64,000 bases of DNA from assembly GCA_017165825.1 (NCBI GenBank), contig CM029367.1, positions 2,981,224 through 3,045,223 of the forward strand, given 5' to 3'. This DNA comes from Hepsetus odoe (Eukaryota; Chordata; Actinopteri; Characiformes; Hepsetidae). The notes under the pieces were generated by a model, which made no database searches, was not told where the DNA came from, and saw nothing but the letters and a program-made list of their open reading frames with translations. This document shows, piece by piece, positions 36,211 to 48,445 of this stretch (its first letter is position 1; every line of letters begins with the position of its first letter). The position numbers and the translations under genes are program-made.

Positions 36211-37120
36211 TCAGAGTCTGTACTTTTCCATTCGTACTTCAGTACTCTGATTACATCTCAAGAGTCTGTACTTTTCCATTCGTACTTTAGTACTCTGATT
36301 ACATCTCAGAGTACTTTTCCATTCATACTTTAGTACTCTGATTACATCTCAGAGTACATTTCCATTTGTACTTTACTACTCTGATTACATTTCAGAGCCT
36401 GTACTTTTTCATTCATACTTTAGTACTCTGATTACATTTCAGTCTGTACTTTTCCATTCGTACTTTAGTACTCTGATTACATTTCAGTCTGTACTTTTTC
36501 ATTCATACTTTAGTACTCTGATTACATCTCAGAGTCTGTACTTTTCCATTCGTACTTTAGTACACTGATTACATTTCAGTCTGTACTTTTCCATTCGTAC
36601 TTTAGTACTCTGATTACATTTCAGTCTGTACTTTTTCATTCTTACTTTAGTACTCTGATTACATCTCAGAGTCTGTACTTTAGTACTCTGATTACATCTC
36701 AGAGTCTGTACTTTTCCATTCATACTTTAGTACACTGATTACATTTCAGTCTGTACTTTTCCATTCGTACTTTAGTACTCTGATTACATCTCAGAGTCTG
36801 TACTTTTTCATTCATACTTTAGTACTCTGATTACATCTCTGAGTCTGTACTTTTTCATTCATACTTTAGTACTCTGATTACATCTCAGAGTCTGTACTTT
36901 TTCATTCATACTTTAGTACACTGATGACATTTCAGTCTGTACTTTTCCATTCGTACATTAGTACTCTGATTACATCTCAGAGTCTGTACTTTTCCATTCA
37001 TACTTTAGTACTCTGATTACATCTCAGAGTCTGTACTTTTCCATTCGTACTTTAGTACTCTGATTACATCTCAGAGTCTGTACTTTTTCATTCATACATC
37101 TGTACTTTTTCCTTTTCCTT
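36211..37120. repeat. 44-47 bp minisatellite, about 19 units
   Basis: Core TAGTACTCTGATTACATCTC with spacer TCTGTACTTTTCCATTCGTAC. Two subtypes occur: about 47 bp (CATCTCAGAGTCTG) and about 44-45 bp (CATTTCAGTCTG). Units with TACAC instead of TACTC fall at 36561, 36731 and 36917, every fourth unit. Confidence 0.93.
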
Positions 37121-37250
37121 TTTCAATTCATTTTTAAGCAATATATCCTGTAGCCCTATATTTCCTATATATGTACATTAGATCATAAACCTTAGATCCA
37201 AATATAAAACAACAACCAAATATAAAAGCTTTATTTTCCTGTGTATGAAG

Positions 37251-37407
37251 CACACACACACACACACGCACACACACACACACACACACAAATCTGTTCT
37301 GTTAATTCCCAGTTCCATTATGTTGAAATATCCACAGAGCTAAGGGACATCTGAATGCTTAGCATTTTTAAACATTTAAGCGCATGCGCACACACACACA
37401 CACACAC

Positions 37408-37465
<58 letters not shown>

Positions 37466-37625
37466 GCACACACGCACACACACACACACATTTCGTACAG
37501 CCATTATATCTGATCCTGCTGATAGAGTCTAATGGATTCATTAATCTCTCATGAGTGTTTGGTTACATCACACACACGCACGCTCATCAAATCACTGCTC
37601 CATGTTTTGCTGCCTTACTGTTTTT

Positions 37626-37696
<71 letters not shown>

Positions 37697-37784
37697 CAAA
37701 CGAGTCTGTATGCTCACGAAATACATTTCTAATCTTTATACTACCTTTCTGCTACTCAGTTCTCTCTATGGGAGCTAGTCGCTC

Positions 37785-37816
<32 letters not shown>

Positions 37817-37828
37817 TCCAACACAAGC
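37251..37828. repeat. Cluster of four (CA)n microsatellites
   Basis: (CA)n tracts at about 37251-37290, 37388-37490, 37628-37695 and 37789-37817, with G-for-A interruptions in the first two. Apparent Thr-His repeat frames are artefacts. Confidence 0.92.
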
Positions 37829-38094
37829 ATCCAAACATCTAATCAGATGTAAGTATAGCTTATTGTACTGTTGTTGTTTTGTTCCCCCCTCATTGATTAG
37901 GCGTTACAGAAAATGTCACTCAAATGAAATATTCTGCAGAACCCGCAGCGCTGTTTGAATCATTCATACATATTCATCACACATCTAATCAGCAGCCTGA
38001 GCAAAGGTCAGGGGGTGGGGCCTGTGGAATGTTGATCCACCCAATTACTGGAAACGTTTCCCAAATATCTGTACTTTCTACTCAAACAGACTCT
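37829..38094. other. nrg3: Short unique spacer between tandem arrays
   Basis: No gene; separates the CA cluster from the 33-bp array. Confidence 0.5.
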
Positions 38095-38236
38095 TTACTG
38101 TAGTACTTTTTACTTTACACTCTCAGTACATTCCTGTACTTTTTACTTTATACTCTCAGTACATTCCTGTACTTTTTACTTTATACTTTCAGTACATTCC
38201 TGTACTTTTTACTTTATACTCTCAGTACATTCCTGT
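38095..38236. repeat. 33-bp tandem repeat, about 4 units
   Basis: GTACTTTTTACTTTATACTC with TCAGTACATTCC; unit starts at 38135 and 38168 are 33 bp apart. Vocabulary (GTACTTTT, TACTTTA) overlaps that of the 47-bp array 1 kb to the left. Confidence 0.88.
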
Positions 38237-38449
38237 ACAGTTGCTTCAGCATCTTCCCACTTGGTTCCACTAATTGGAAAAATGCAATGAACTTAATCTT
38301 CATGATATTCAACTAAATTATAAATGCAAATTCAAATTATAGCAGTATAAACATAAAATTCTTCACATTTCTACTTTTTTTTTAAGATAATTCCCCCTTC
38401 ACAATATGATTTTATGATAAATGAAATGTGTTATATATCATTATATTTG

Positions 38450-38450
<1 letters not shown>

Positions 38451-38522
<72 letters not shown>

Positions 38523-38524
38523 CT
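38451..38524. repeat. (ATCT)n microsatellite
   Basis: About 18 near-perfect tetranucleotides followed by a short CTCTCT run. Confidence 0.95.
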
Positions 38525-39390
38525 CTCTTTTGTGCAAAGTGTCCATGTGCTTTGCTGAATTTCCATGCACTTGAAAAAAATCTGCAATAAAATTTGCCAT
38601 CATTTTCACACTTCAGTTTTTACATCCCTCCGCGCTATTCAAACACAATAGAAAAGACCAGACTTCATTGTGGAGAGTTCCTTATTGTTTTTGAAAGGGG
38701 TGCCAATAGTTTTGCCTAGGGCTGCGTAAGGAGCCATAATATCTCAAACTCTAAGCAAGCAAATCCTCTTCAAAGCTTTAAGGGCCCCTCGTACAAAAAG
38801 AGGTTAAAGGAGTTCAAATATAAATGTTTCCCGCTTTATTAGAAGATCTGTAATAAAGGTGCGGTAACATGTTAATAACAATGTAATTACTGAGGTGTAG
38901 GTCACATTTTACTGTAACTACACATGTATAATGTAATTGCATGCATTTACAGTAAAACTGGAGTTAATGCATGTAATTAGATAAGCTGTAGTGGTGTACT
39001 GCAAGATCAGAGTAGTTATTACACGCTTTATTATCATGTCGTTACATGGTTATTAGGTTACACGTCCATCCCTAGACGTACGAACCAGCATGTTTGCGCA
39101 TGGGGCACTGGTTTAAGGAGACTGGACGTCCCCGACCCTAACGAGAGACAGCTGTGAGTCCAGGCAGAGTGCAAGGAGCTGTATAAAGTGGCTGGAGTTC
39201 GCAGAAACTCAGACACATTTGATTCTGTCAGCATTAAAGCCCGAGCCCCTGCTTATTCCCCATTTCCTGCAGCTGCCTCGCTATCGTGTTTCAAGCCATT
39301 ACCGGCAAAGCCTGGCCATGGGAGAGATCTGCCATCGTCTACAACCATCCATCACTGAGTGGCCCCTGGCCTTCCACTGCGCCAAACGTG

Positions 39391-39393
<3 letters not shown>
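38525..39393. other. nrg3: Unannotated intronic sequence
   Basis: GGTGCCAATAGTTTTGCC near 38699-38716 resembles the terminal sequence of a Tc1-like element, without the rest. Otherwise unique. Confidence 0.45.

Positions 39394-39431
<38 letters not shown>
39394..39431. repeat. (CA)n microsatellite
   Basis: Nineteen dinucleotides, perfect. Confidence 0.93.
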
Positions 39432-39435
<4 letters not shown>

Positions 39436-39504
39436 CTGCAGCAAAGGCAAGGCCATTTCAGCAGCACAGCCACAGTCAAAGAGACGCAACCTGACGCCCA
39501 CTAG

Positions 39505-39710
39505 CTTATCTCCCTCTCTATCTTTCCATCTCCTTCTCTCTCTCTTTCTCTATCACTCCCTCCCTCTCTCTCTCTCCTCTTTTCTCATTCTTACTTTGTC
39601 TGTCTATCTGTCTCTCTCTCTCTCTCTCCCTTTACCCAGTTCAATCACTGACCATCATCCCTTATCAAATGCTTTTCTTCCCCACTCAGGTGGAAATGTC
39701 CCTTTGCAAC

Positions 39711-39761
<51 letters not shown>

Positions 39762-40130
39762 CCCCTCACTCCCTCTCTCTGCTCCCTCAATGTCTCTTGT
39801 TATCTTTCTGACTGAAGTTTTGTCTATTATTAGCCTCTCTCCATCCCTTCTTTCCTCCTTTTCTTTTCTCTCTCTATTAGTCTGTCCTCCCTTCACTTTG
39901 ACAATACCCCTCCACTCTCTGCCTTTCTTTCTCTGCTCTGTCCAGTCCAGATGGACAGGTTCATTCCACTTTTGTTCAGCCATTCTCTCTCTCCGTCTTC
40001 CTCTTCTCGGTTTGTCGGGATGTCTGTTTATCCCTCTCTTTTCTTTTATTTATCCTCAGCCTTCTCTCCCTCACCACCCCCCCGCCCCCGTCCCTGTCCT
40101 GCCTGGTCAAAAACAACAGGTCCATTCCAC
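39505..40130. repeat. CT-rich low-complexity region with (CT)n cores
   Basis: Mostly pyrimidine on the plus strand, with (CT)n cores near 39616-39632 and 39713-39757. Ser/Leu-rich frames here are compositional. Confidence 0.85.
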
Positions 40131-41892
40131 TTCACTGTGGTCAAATCACCCGTCTCCATTCTGCTGATTTAAACTGATCATTGGAGCTTGTCTTCAGCAA
40201 GTCTGTTTACTCGTAGAGCAAATGGTTTAATCCGATCTTTACCAGCACTTTTCACAAACCACGCTGCAGCAGGACAACAAGGAAGACGATCCAAGATGAA
40301 GGTCCAGGTGATGCTGCTTGTGAAGCTCCTGATCCAAACAAAGCAGGGACACTCTGACCTGGACTGTAGGCCATCAAGAACACAGAAACGCATTGAAGAA
40401 ACACCTAATGTCTAGTTTTTCCTCAAAAATTCAGCAAATTTCACTTCATGACCTTGCTGGACGACGAAAATGGTCTGAAAAGGTTGTGAAAGAATATCAA
40501 AGACACCTGATTTCATCTGTCAATGATCAAAACTCTCTGAAGAGTTTCCAAACAAATCCACTGAAAAACAAGCAGCACAAAAACAAAAAACATCTCCAAA
40601 TGAATTTTCCAGGTCAGTTTCCAGAAATCGGCTGTCGGAACAGGAGAGTAAATGATGCGTTGGGAAAACTTTTTGCTTTCTATTAACACATCTCGCCAAA
40701 CTCCAATAAAATGGAAATAAAATGGCTTTGCAATCATTTTGGTGCTTTAATATTGTCCATATTTTTAAGTTTTCTAGCCACCAATCACTTTCTAACCACC
40801 TGTCCTGATCAGAACTCAACAGAACAAAAACACAGAAGGACCCGCGTGACACGAACCACTTGTAGATGCTAGAAAAGGATTTGCCAGCATTTAGAAATTT
40901 AGATGCTGTGTCCTCATGCATGCACACAAGCGAGAAAACTTCATTACTCGGACCCGGACGTGGACATTAATCATTCCCGACTCCCTGCTAATGCACTTTA
41001 TCCCATACCATAGGCATGCTCTGCTAAATTTTACCCACAAGCCTCACCCTCTTGTCGCAATGGAGCAGAAACTGGCAGCTACTTCTAGCATCGTACATCA
41101 CCCACTCTCGAAACTCCCAGAGTAATTCCATGAAGCCGACCCAGGGAATAGGCCGGGACGCCGGCACAGGTTAATAGGTGCACAAAATGGGCCGCCTGAG
41201 GGCCTCACCACACTAATGAGGAAGAGAGCTGGGCTTCCAGCAGCCCAGCCTAAGTTGCTCAGACGAAAGAAAAGAAAAGGGGAGAATAAATAAAGCTGGC
41301 CTCAAGAGAAGGAGCTGGCTTCAAAGATAGCCTGCAGGTAGATCTTCACCTCCGAAGCCAGGCCCAGACAGACTTCCCCCTGTGCCCTCACAAAACCTGC
41401 ACAATGCAAGAGGAACAGCAGTGCTAGACTTGGAGCAGCCTCAAGTCATGGCTGTTAGAAATGGGCAAAGTCTTTCAACTGAATTTTGAGCATAGCGGGC
41501 GGTGAGGGATTCGCTTGAGAAAGGTTTCAAAGTAAACAGCCACGGCTGAGGTACGTACAGAAAGCACATTCAGGTCAGTCAGGACTGCAGTGCATTGTGG
41601 AGCCCTGAGGGCCTGCTATGCCTTCAAAGGAGATATGCTAATATCTGTCGAAAGCTTTCAAATAAAAAATACGGAACTCTTTTACAAGCTTTAGATGCTT
41701 TGTTTAATCTAGAAAGGCCAAAGAAATATGTAGGCACACCAGGGTTTCCTTAGTGCCAACATATTTTTCATAATCCCATAGTGGAGCAAGCAGTGATTTA
41801 CATCAACGCAGAGATGTTCTCTCACTTATGACCCAAAACATAGTCCAAAAATAGATATTTTGGAGAGATATACGTAAATATATATCTGATCT
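40131..41892. other. nrg3: Unannotated intronic sequence
   Basis: A 97-codon plus-strand frame (40393-40686, Lys/Gln-rich) is followed by AATAAA-like AT sequence at 40707. No homology is recognised and I do not call it a gene. Confidence 0.45.
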
Positions 41893-42124
41893 AGTGTTCA
41901 GGGACGAAGCCCCAGGATCAGAACGTCGTGGGTTTGAATCCCAGACTAGTAGGTTGCCCTGAGGTACCCTTGAACAAGGTACCGTTCCCATCTCTGCTCC
42001 CTGGGCGCTGTAAATAGCTGCCCCCTGCTGCACACCGTGTGGGTTAAATGCAGAGGATGCATTTCTTTGCGGTTCGCTGTGCGCCGTGCTTCCCGATGAC
42101 CAATAGTCACTTTCACGTCACTTC
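41893..42124 (+). mobile_element. Main-family SINE, near full length
   Basis: A box partly lost (GATCTAGTGTTCAGGG), B box GGGTTTGAATCCC, core and tail intact. Confidence 0.82.
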
Positions 42125-42351
42125 AAATATGTGTCAGTGTGAGAATATACATACAAAATGTATTTACAGAAAATATGTTGGGATTTAATAATACAAGAAT
42201 GAAAATTGAACAGGAGAATATATTTTTTCCAATACCTTAGTCTTCCCTTATTCTTTTAGGTAGGTTGATACAAGAATGGAGATGAAAATTCTTTCATTCT
42301 CATGACTTGAGAGTAGTTTCTGTTTGCCCATTTTCTACAAACGATTCAATT

Positions 42352-42430
42352 ATTGCCTGGAATGGACCTGTTGAGGGTATTTCTCCTCATTTTTCCCTAT
42401 AAAAGCTGGGATAGTCCCCAACCCTATTCA
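42352..42430 (+). mobile_element. Tail fragment of a LINE2-tailed SINE or LINE2
   Basis: CCCTATAAAAGCTGGGATAG preceded by a diverged GGACCTGTTGAGGGT resembles the 3' tail block seen at 32880-32950. Confidence 0.45.
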
Positions 42431-44204
42431 GAAATAGTTGCCAAAGAGATTCCATCATTGACACCATGTGGTCCACAGCATGGGCAATATATCATTATGA
42501 GATTAGGCAATATTAGGATGATTGGAAAACGAGAGCCGCGATAAGATTTTCTATTTTAAAGGATTTATGGGTTAGGAGGAAGATACAGGAAAAGAAATGG
42601 AAATATACAGCGAGGACAAGATCAGATCGCATTTATCTGGTGGATGTCTAGCTCGTGGCTATTCCGCAAGAGGCCTCAGCCGGATGGATGAAGCTCTTAT
42701 CCAGCAGCGAGGACCCTGCTCCTCACTGCCCGGCTCGCTGGCACCTGCCATCAGAACTCACAGCACGGGCTGCTGGCATTTGTCCTCATAAATAAAAGAT
42801 CTCGCTCTCTCTCACTGCTGCTCTCTTTCTCTGAAGGGTCCCAGCCCTCTCCCTGTCGCCAAGACAGGGACCAGCCGCAGAGACGCTGCTGTTCTTATCC
42901 GATCAGGCGGCCATTTTTCTTTTTAGCTGCCGCATCCATCCGGCAGGGGAGGTTATTGATCCTGCTGTTACTGATACAGCGAGGGTCTCCAGAAGAGAGA
43001 GGAATAAAGAGGAGAGAAACCTTTTCTTCATAAAAGACTGAGCCCGATTATTTCCTATCAGAGAACGTACAGTTAGGATGATGGGATGATGGGAAACGTC
43101 AAGGTGGCTGAATGTGCACTTTGAGGGTGGACCAGCCGTCAAATGTTGCAGACAACATGTGTCCCGGAGGCAGAAAAGTGAGCATACCAAATACCGGATT
43201 CTTCAAAGCATGTAAAGGATGAGCCAGATGTGAAGAAACAGTATCTGAAGGGTCATTGTGGGGTCTTCTTGGTGGACCATCAGGGTTTTTGTTTCTTCAC
43301 TCAAAGTGGGACAAAAAGCCAAAGAATGGCAAAGTAGCATTTGAAGATACCAAAGATACACCCTTAATGGTACCATCCCATGTGAGCAGTACCTTCTGCA
43401 GAGCTCTGAAAGCCATTCTGTCAAACCAGAACTACTATCACAGCTTGTTCTGAGATGTTTCAGTTTTGAGGGCTGCTGCTCAAAGGACTTAATAAAGGCA
43501 TATAAAGTCTGGCTTCTCCAAACAAAAGTCTCTCATCGCAGAGAATTTAATGTCCCGTTGACTCACTATATCATAATTCTGCAGTGCATTGATGTACATT
43601 GTCTCGAGTCATTATGTTAATGTCCAGATGTTACCGACTGGTGCACCTTTCCAACCAAAAGAGCCTCCCTCAGATGTTGACACAAAAGGCGATCACTATT
43701 CACCTCACTCGCTCGCTTACTCATTATCAGACTCTCGGTTCCTCACCTCCACTCACTCCCACCATGTGTCGATTCCTCACCATCCTGCACTGTCACTCAG
43801 GAACTGACAGTAAGCCAGAGACATAAATGAACTCCATTCATAATGACCGTGTCCCCAGAGACTCTTCAGCCCCTGCCACTCATTCAGTTACCTCCTCCAT
43901 TTTGTGTCAGTCCATTTCGTCTGACGACGCTAGCATTTGCTCAGAGCGTGTCACTGCCCAGACAGACACTACACACTTGTGAGATGATAAGATTACCACA
44001 TCCTCTTCGTTCCCGTCACCGCAGATAACGTACCGCACAGATGCACTTGATCAGTGTCTTCTGCAGCCCGAAGCAACATAAATTATCCCAGGCCACAAAT
44101 GATGCTTAATATAGACTCACAAACACTCGTCTCCTTCTCACGGGTCACTTTATAGCCTGTCTAGCTTAGCGCTACTAGATAGTTACCTAAAAACTATCTG
44201 GGGT
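42431..44204. other. nrg3: Unannotated intronic sequence
   Basis: Unique, no repeats seen. Confidence 0.5.
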
Positions 44205-44450
44205 GGGTGGTGGTGGTGGTGGTGGTGTAGTGGTAGGGTACTTGCCTATGGACCTCTGGATCAAGAGGTCTGTAGGGTACTTGCCTATGGACCTCTGGAT
44301 CAAGAGGTCCGTAAGGTGCTTGCCAATGGACCTCTGGATCAAGAGGTCCGTAGGGTACTTGCCTATGGACCTCTGGATCAAGAGATCCCAGGTTCGAATC
44401 CCACCTCTAGGCTACCACCATTGTGTCTCTGAGCCAAGTCTGATTTGGTA
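44205..44450 (+). mobile_element. Second-type SINE head with a four-fold 39-bp internal repeat
   Basis: GGTGGTGTAGTGGTAGGG begins the head. A 39-bp module containing ACCTCTGGATCAAGAGGT, a perfect stem-loop in the place of a tRNA anticodon arm, starts at 44234, 44273, 44312 and 44351. Only after the fourth copy comes the B box GGTTCGAATCCC (about 44391-44402) and ACCACCATTGTGTCTCTGAG. The 3' tail is missing. Thirteen-residue periodic frames on both strands follow from the 39-bp period. Confidence 0.8.
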
Positions 44451-45925
44451 ATTTGGTTCTTTTATGAGTGCTTGGAATAGTGGTCAGCCCTTTGCGTGGT
44501 CAGACAGCTCTACTTTATGATGGACAACCTGTTCATATTTGTCCTTATTCAGAAGTGCACAGTATTGATTTGTCATGGACACTTTGTGAAGAATAATTAC
44601 CAAAACGAGAATTACACCTAGTTCTCAAAAAGAGGTTCTTCTATGTGTTCTGTCTCTTTAAGAAAGAGCCACATTTTAACCTTCATGTCCCCCATTCATC
44701 ACCGATCAGTGTCTGACCACAGCAACCAGATATTACTTTGCTGGAGGACCAATCCCAAAGCAATGATACTTACGTGACCGGACTCATGGTGAGTCACTTG
44801 TACATGCGTATTAGAGGGGTATATGTCAGTTGCTAGGGTGAGAGTGGTCCTGACACCCAATCTAGAGCAGCTCTGAGGATGACTAACACAAATTAAGCAT
44901 CAGCAGATGTTTCTTAATTGCATTATCACAAGAATGTACAGGAAACTTGATGGGTTCTTTGCATGATTCTATGAGGAACCATTGTTGAATCCATAAAAAA
45001 CACACTTAGGCGCTTTTCTACCAACATGGAACCTGCCCTGTTCTTCTTCATCTTTTGCCTGCTACTAGTACTGCCAAGACAGATCTTCAGGATTATGTGA
45101 TCAGAACCGCTGAGTCTCAGGCATCATCCGAAGGCCCAGCTCTGATGAGGGGACTACGTTTTCCTAGCTCGCCTTCTCTTATACTTTCTGTCTCAGAAAA
45201 AGAACAGATGAGGACTAAGAAGAACGGATGTACTTTGCTGTGGATAAGAGCATCTGCTAAATGCAGTAAATGTAAACGAACATTTTTCTTGTCAGAGGAA
45301 CTGGTTCCAAATTATGAGCCTTTTGGGATGTTTTGATGGAAAATGAAAACTGAAAAATCAGTTCCCAACCAAACAATTGTTTTTTCCAGCAAGAAGGTCT
45401 GTTGAGTAGCCCATTCTCCATTGACAACATCTTTCACTACAGTGGCTCCAAACTGGAAATGCAGATGGCACTAAGGTTAAATAAATCCTGCTTCAAGAAC
45501 CAGTTCCTTGATGAAGAAAAAGGACTGTAAATGGGATCTGAGGGTGAAGTTTAAAGAGACGTGCGAAAGTCTTATTATACTTTAGATTATTCATGACGCA
45601 TACGATATTTAAAGCGTCTTCATGTTATGTTATTTTGCATAACATGGTTCAATAAGAGAAACGAAATGTTACAGTATGACTGTAGATGAAGTGAGTTACT
45701 TTAATGAACACTGTGGTCTTGAGGTTCTCGCCTGCATCTGACAGGTGGCTGGATCTGGAAAAGTGGCAGCACATGAGATGATGTGTCCAGTGTCCAACTC
45801 TTAGCATGAAGACACTGCCTATGGCCTCCACTGGGCAGCACCCAAACACACCATGCAGTGTGCAACTCAGATACCATCCACTTACACCATTCATCAGCCT
45901 AGCTTTAGACATCTGTGCATGCATG
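44451..45925. other. nrg3: Unannotated intronic sequence with repeat scraps
   Basis: GGTTCTT-type scraps (44615-45000) and the orphan SINE tail at 45228; otherwise nothing. Confidence 0.45.
45228..45285 (+). mobile_element. Orphan 3' tail of the second SINE type
   Basis: GGATAAGAGCATCTGCTAAA followed by TGCAGTAAATGTAAACG, with no head in front of it. Confidence 0.65.
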
Positions 45926-45988
45926 TGTGTGTGTGTGTTTGTGTGTGTGTGAGTGTGGGTGTGTGTGTGTGTGTGTGTGTGTGTGTCC
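45926..45988. repeat. (GT)n microsatellite
   Basis: About 30 dinucleotides with T and G interruptions near the middle. Confidence 0.93.
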
Positions 45989-46260
45989 ACTTTAATCTGC
46001 CATCTGAGCTGAGAGGCTGTCGGCTGCCCACTGTCACAGGCCGATGTCATGTCCCCGGGTTCCCTGTGACAGATTTGCCATGGTGATAAGCTTGAGAGAG
46101 AAAGAAAGAGTGTCTTAAATGAAGGGAGCACACAGAGCATGTCACTGCAGGGAAGAAAGAAGGAGGGAGTGTTTAAACAGCTTGTCCAAACCTGCTTATG
46201 TGAATGAACGCTAGTTAGAAGACACAGATGTCTGAGTGCATCACTTGCTTTTATGACTTT

Positions 46261-46795
46261 ATTGTCGACTCACAATCAGGGGCTTCTGGGTTTAATTCCC
46301 AGCCGGGATGGCCTGGGTTCTTTCCGAATGGAGTGAACATGTTCTCCATATGTGTGGAATAGACTCTACCATCCCTGACACTGGTTAGGATAAGCAACTT
46401 ATGTAATGGATGGATGGATGGATGGATGGATGGATGGATAGATGGGTGGATGGGTGGATGATAGACTGATGGATGGACGGGATCTAGCACCTTCTGAAAC
46501 CCTGGTTAGGATAAGCTGCTCAGATGGATGGATGGAAGGACTTATGGATGGATGGATGGGTAGATGGAGGGAGGGAGAGATGGATGGATGGAATCTAGTA
46601 CCTTTTGCAAGCCTGGCTATGATAACCTGCTCAGATGGATGGATGGAATCTAGAACTTTCTGAAATCCTGGTAAGGATAAGCTGCTCAGATGGATGGATG
46701 GAGGGATGGATGGAATCTAGAACTTTCTGAAATCCTGGTAAGGATAAGCTGCTCATATGGATGGATGGATGGATGGAGGGATGGACGGGCTGATT
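46261..46795 (+). mobile_element. LINE2-tailed SINE with a multiplied 3' end and ATGG microsatellites
   Basis: Head/body at 46261-46365 (TGGGTTTAATTCCCAGC, GAGTGAACATGTTCTCC). The 3' end module (CTGGTTAGGATAAGC then a GATGG run) then recurs about five times, at roughly 46383, 46500, 46610, 46668 and 46735, each later copy preceded by ATCTAG and followed by a (GGAT)n stretch. Confidence 0.72.
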
Positions 46796-47394
46796 TTATG
46801 AGTTATAAACTCTGCCCTGTGTAAATCAGCAGAATGCTCTTTAATAAAAAGTCATTCATTGTGCAGCTCTCCACAGATGCAGCAGGGACGTCTCCAGCCG
46901 GAGTAGAGTGCATCTGGCTCTTTTTGCTTTCATGGCACAGGTGAGTAGACAGCAACATGCGCCTCGATTTCAAAACCTGTCAAATTAGAGCTTTTCTATT
47001 TTTTTCACCGTTCAGAGAGACACCACTCATGCTGCCAGAACAGCCTCGCCGCAGCAAAACATGCAAAAATACTTGAGCAGGAAATGGGTAAACAAACACT
47101 TCTGGTGATGTCCTCGATGCGTCACGTACCAAAAAGCCAGTTGCAATGAGTTTCGTGAAACACGGCTTGAACCGTGGGAAAAACTCTCGCAGCATCATTA
47201 GAGTGGAACACATGAACGAGTCGTCCCCACCATATGGCCTTTTAGAGGCAGATGAATTGAGAGAGAATCATACTGAGCTTCGCTGTTGAATAATGTCGGC
47301 GTTGCACTTCGCGGCATATGGTCTACTGTAATGCTATGCTCACTCAGCCACTTCATTAGCAATGGGCAAATTGTAGATTCTCCTTGTTCACACA
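46796..47394. other. nrg3: Unannotated intronic sequence
   Basis: Unique, no features. Confidence 0.5.
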
Positions 47395-47560
47395 CATATT
47401 CCACCTTTGGGACAATTCAGCATCTCCTGTCCACCTGACGTGCAGGTCTTTGGACACAAAAGCACCTAGAAGTAACCCACCCATGCAAACTTCAAAAAGG
47501 AGGACTGGTTTCCTGGGAACTGAACCCAGAAACTTCTCGCGGGACGTGTAACCCATTAAT
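47395..47560 (-). mobile_element. Fragment of the LINE2-tailed SINE
   Basis: On the minus strand, GAAGTTTCTGGGTTCAGTTC and TTTGCATGGGTGGGTTACTT align with the head and body of the SINE at 1153-1459; the tail is degraded. Confidence 0.6.
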
Positions 47561-48160
47561 TCTGCATCGTCAGTGCTCGACAGTGATTCCTTGACAGGGA
47601 GTGCACCTGACATGGGACAACAGATTGTAACCATGCAGCTATACAGCTGAGCTAGAGATGTTTCCAGTAAAGTGTCCCATGTTAAATGGAGACATGAGCA
47701 TGAGCTGAGCTGAAAGAAAAAGGAAAGCAGGAACCCTGCCTCCTCCTTCTGAGAAAAGTGCTGCTCATGGCTAATCAAACCTCATGCATTAAAGCTGATC
47801 TGCACCAAACTGCTGAGTGGCACTAGTCCAGGAGACAATCACGCCAGAATCGATATCTCATAACAGACTCAGGGTCGTGCTGCTCTTCGTCCCTCTAGGA
47901 ACGGCAGCAGCGTTCTAGAGGACGGCGACAAAATAAGGTGCTTTAGTACAGTGACGTGATCTTCGTGGCTGGTGAGGCGCTGACTCCTTTAGAGTCAGAT
48001 TTAATAACAGATGAAGCCAAAAGAGAAGCGTGGCCTGGTGTGGCCCGGTACCGTCAGCCTCACCTTCTGCCTTTTCACTCCTATGCTCCTGTACAATCAG
48101 CAAGACTAAATCTGTCACACATTCATTAAAGACATTAGATCAGTTGCATCCAGCAGTCCA
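47561..48160. other. nrg3: Unannotated intronic sequence
   Basis: Unique, no features. Confidence 0.5.
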
Positions 48161-48260
48161 GTGTGAGGGACAGTGCGTGTGGGTGAGGGACAGTGCATGT
48201 GTGTGAGGGACAGTGCATGTGTGTGAGGGACAGTGCATGTGTGTGAGGGACAGTGTACGA
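48161..48260. repeat. 20-bp tandem repeat, about 5 units
   Basis: GTGTGAGGGACAGTGCATGT repeated exactly every 20 bp, with edge units diverged. Confidence 0.92.
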
Positions 48261-48445
48261 GGGAAGTGCAGGGTCATTATTATAACTTTTCATGCCTCTC
48301 CTGACTGCATGTCTCGGCCTCAGTAGACAAAAATAGACAAATCTGCTTCTGCATGATGCTTCAACGGTGCATATATGTTCAGCTGGAAAACCATGAGGTT
48401 TTGAGTCCTGTGGAGAAGTTTGGGCTCCCCTGGACATGTCCAATC

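Noticed and set aside
40393..40686. 97-residue Lys/Gln-rich frame followed by AATAAA-like sequence
   Set aside because: Considered as a small gene or retrocopy; no recognised family and no supporting features, so left as unannotated sequence.
48161..48260. CRISPR-like regular repeats (20-bp and other arrays)
   Set aside because: Direct head-to-tail tandem repeats without spacers in a vertebrate genome; minisatellites, not CRISPR.
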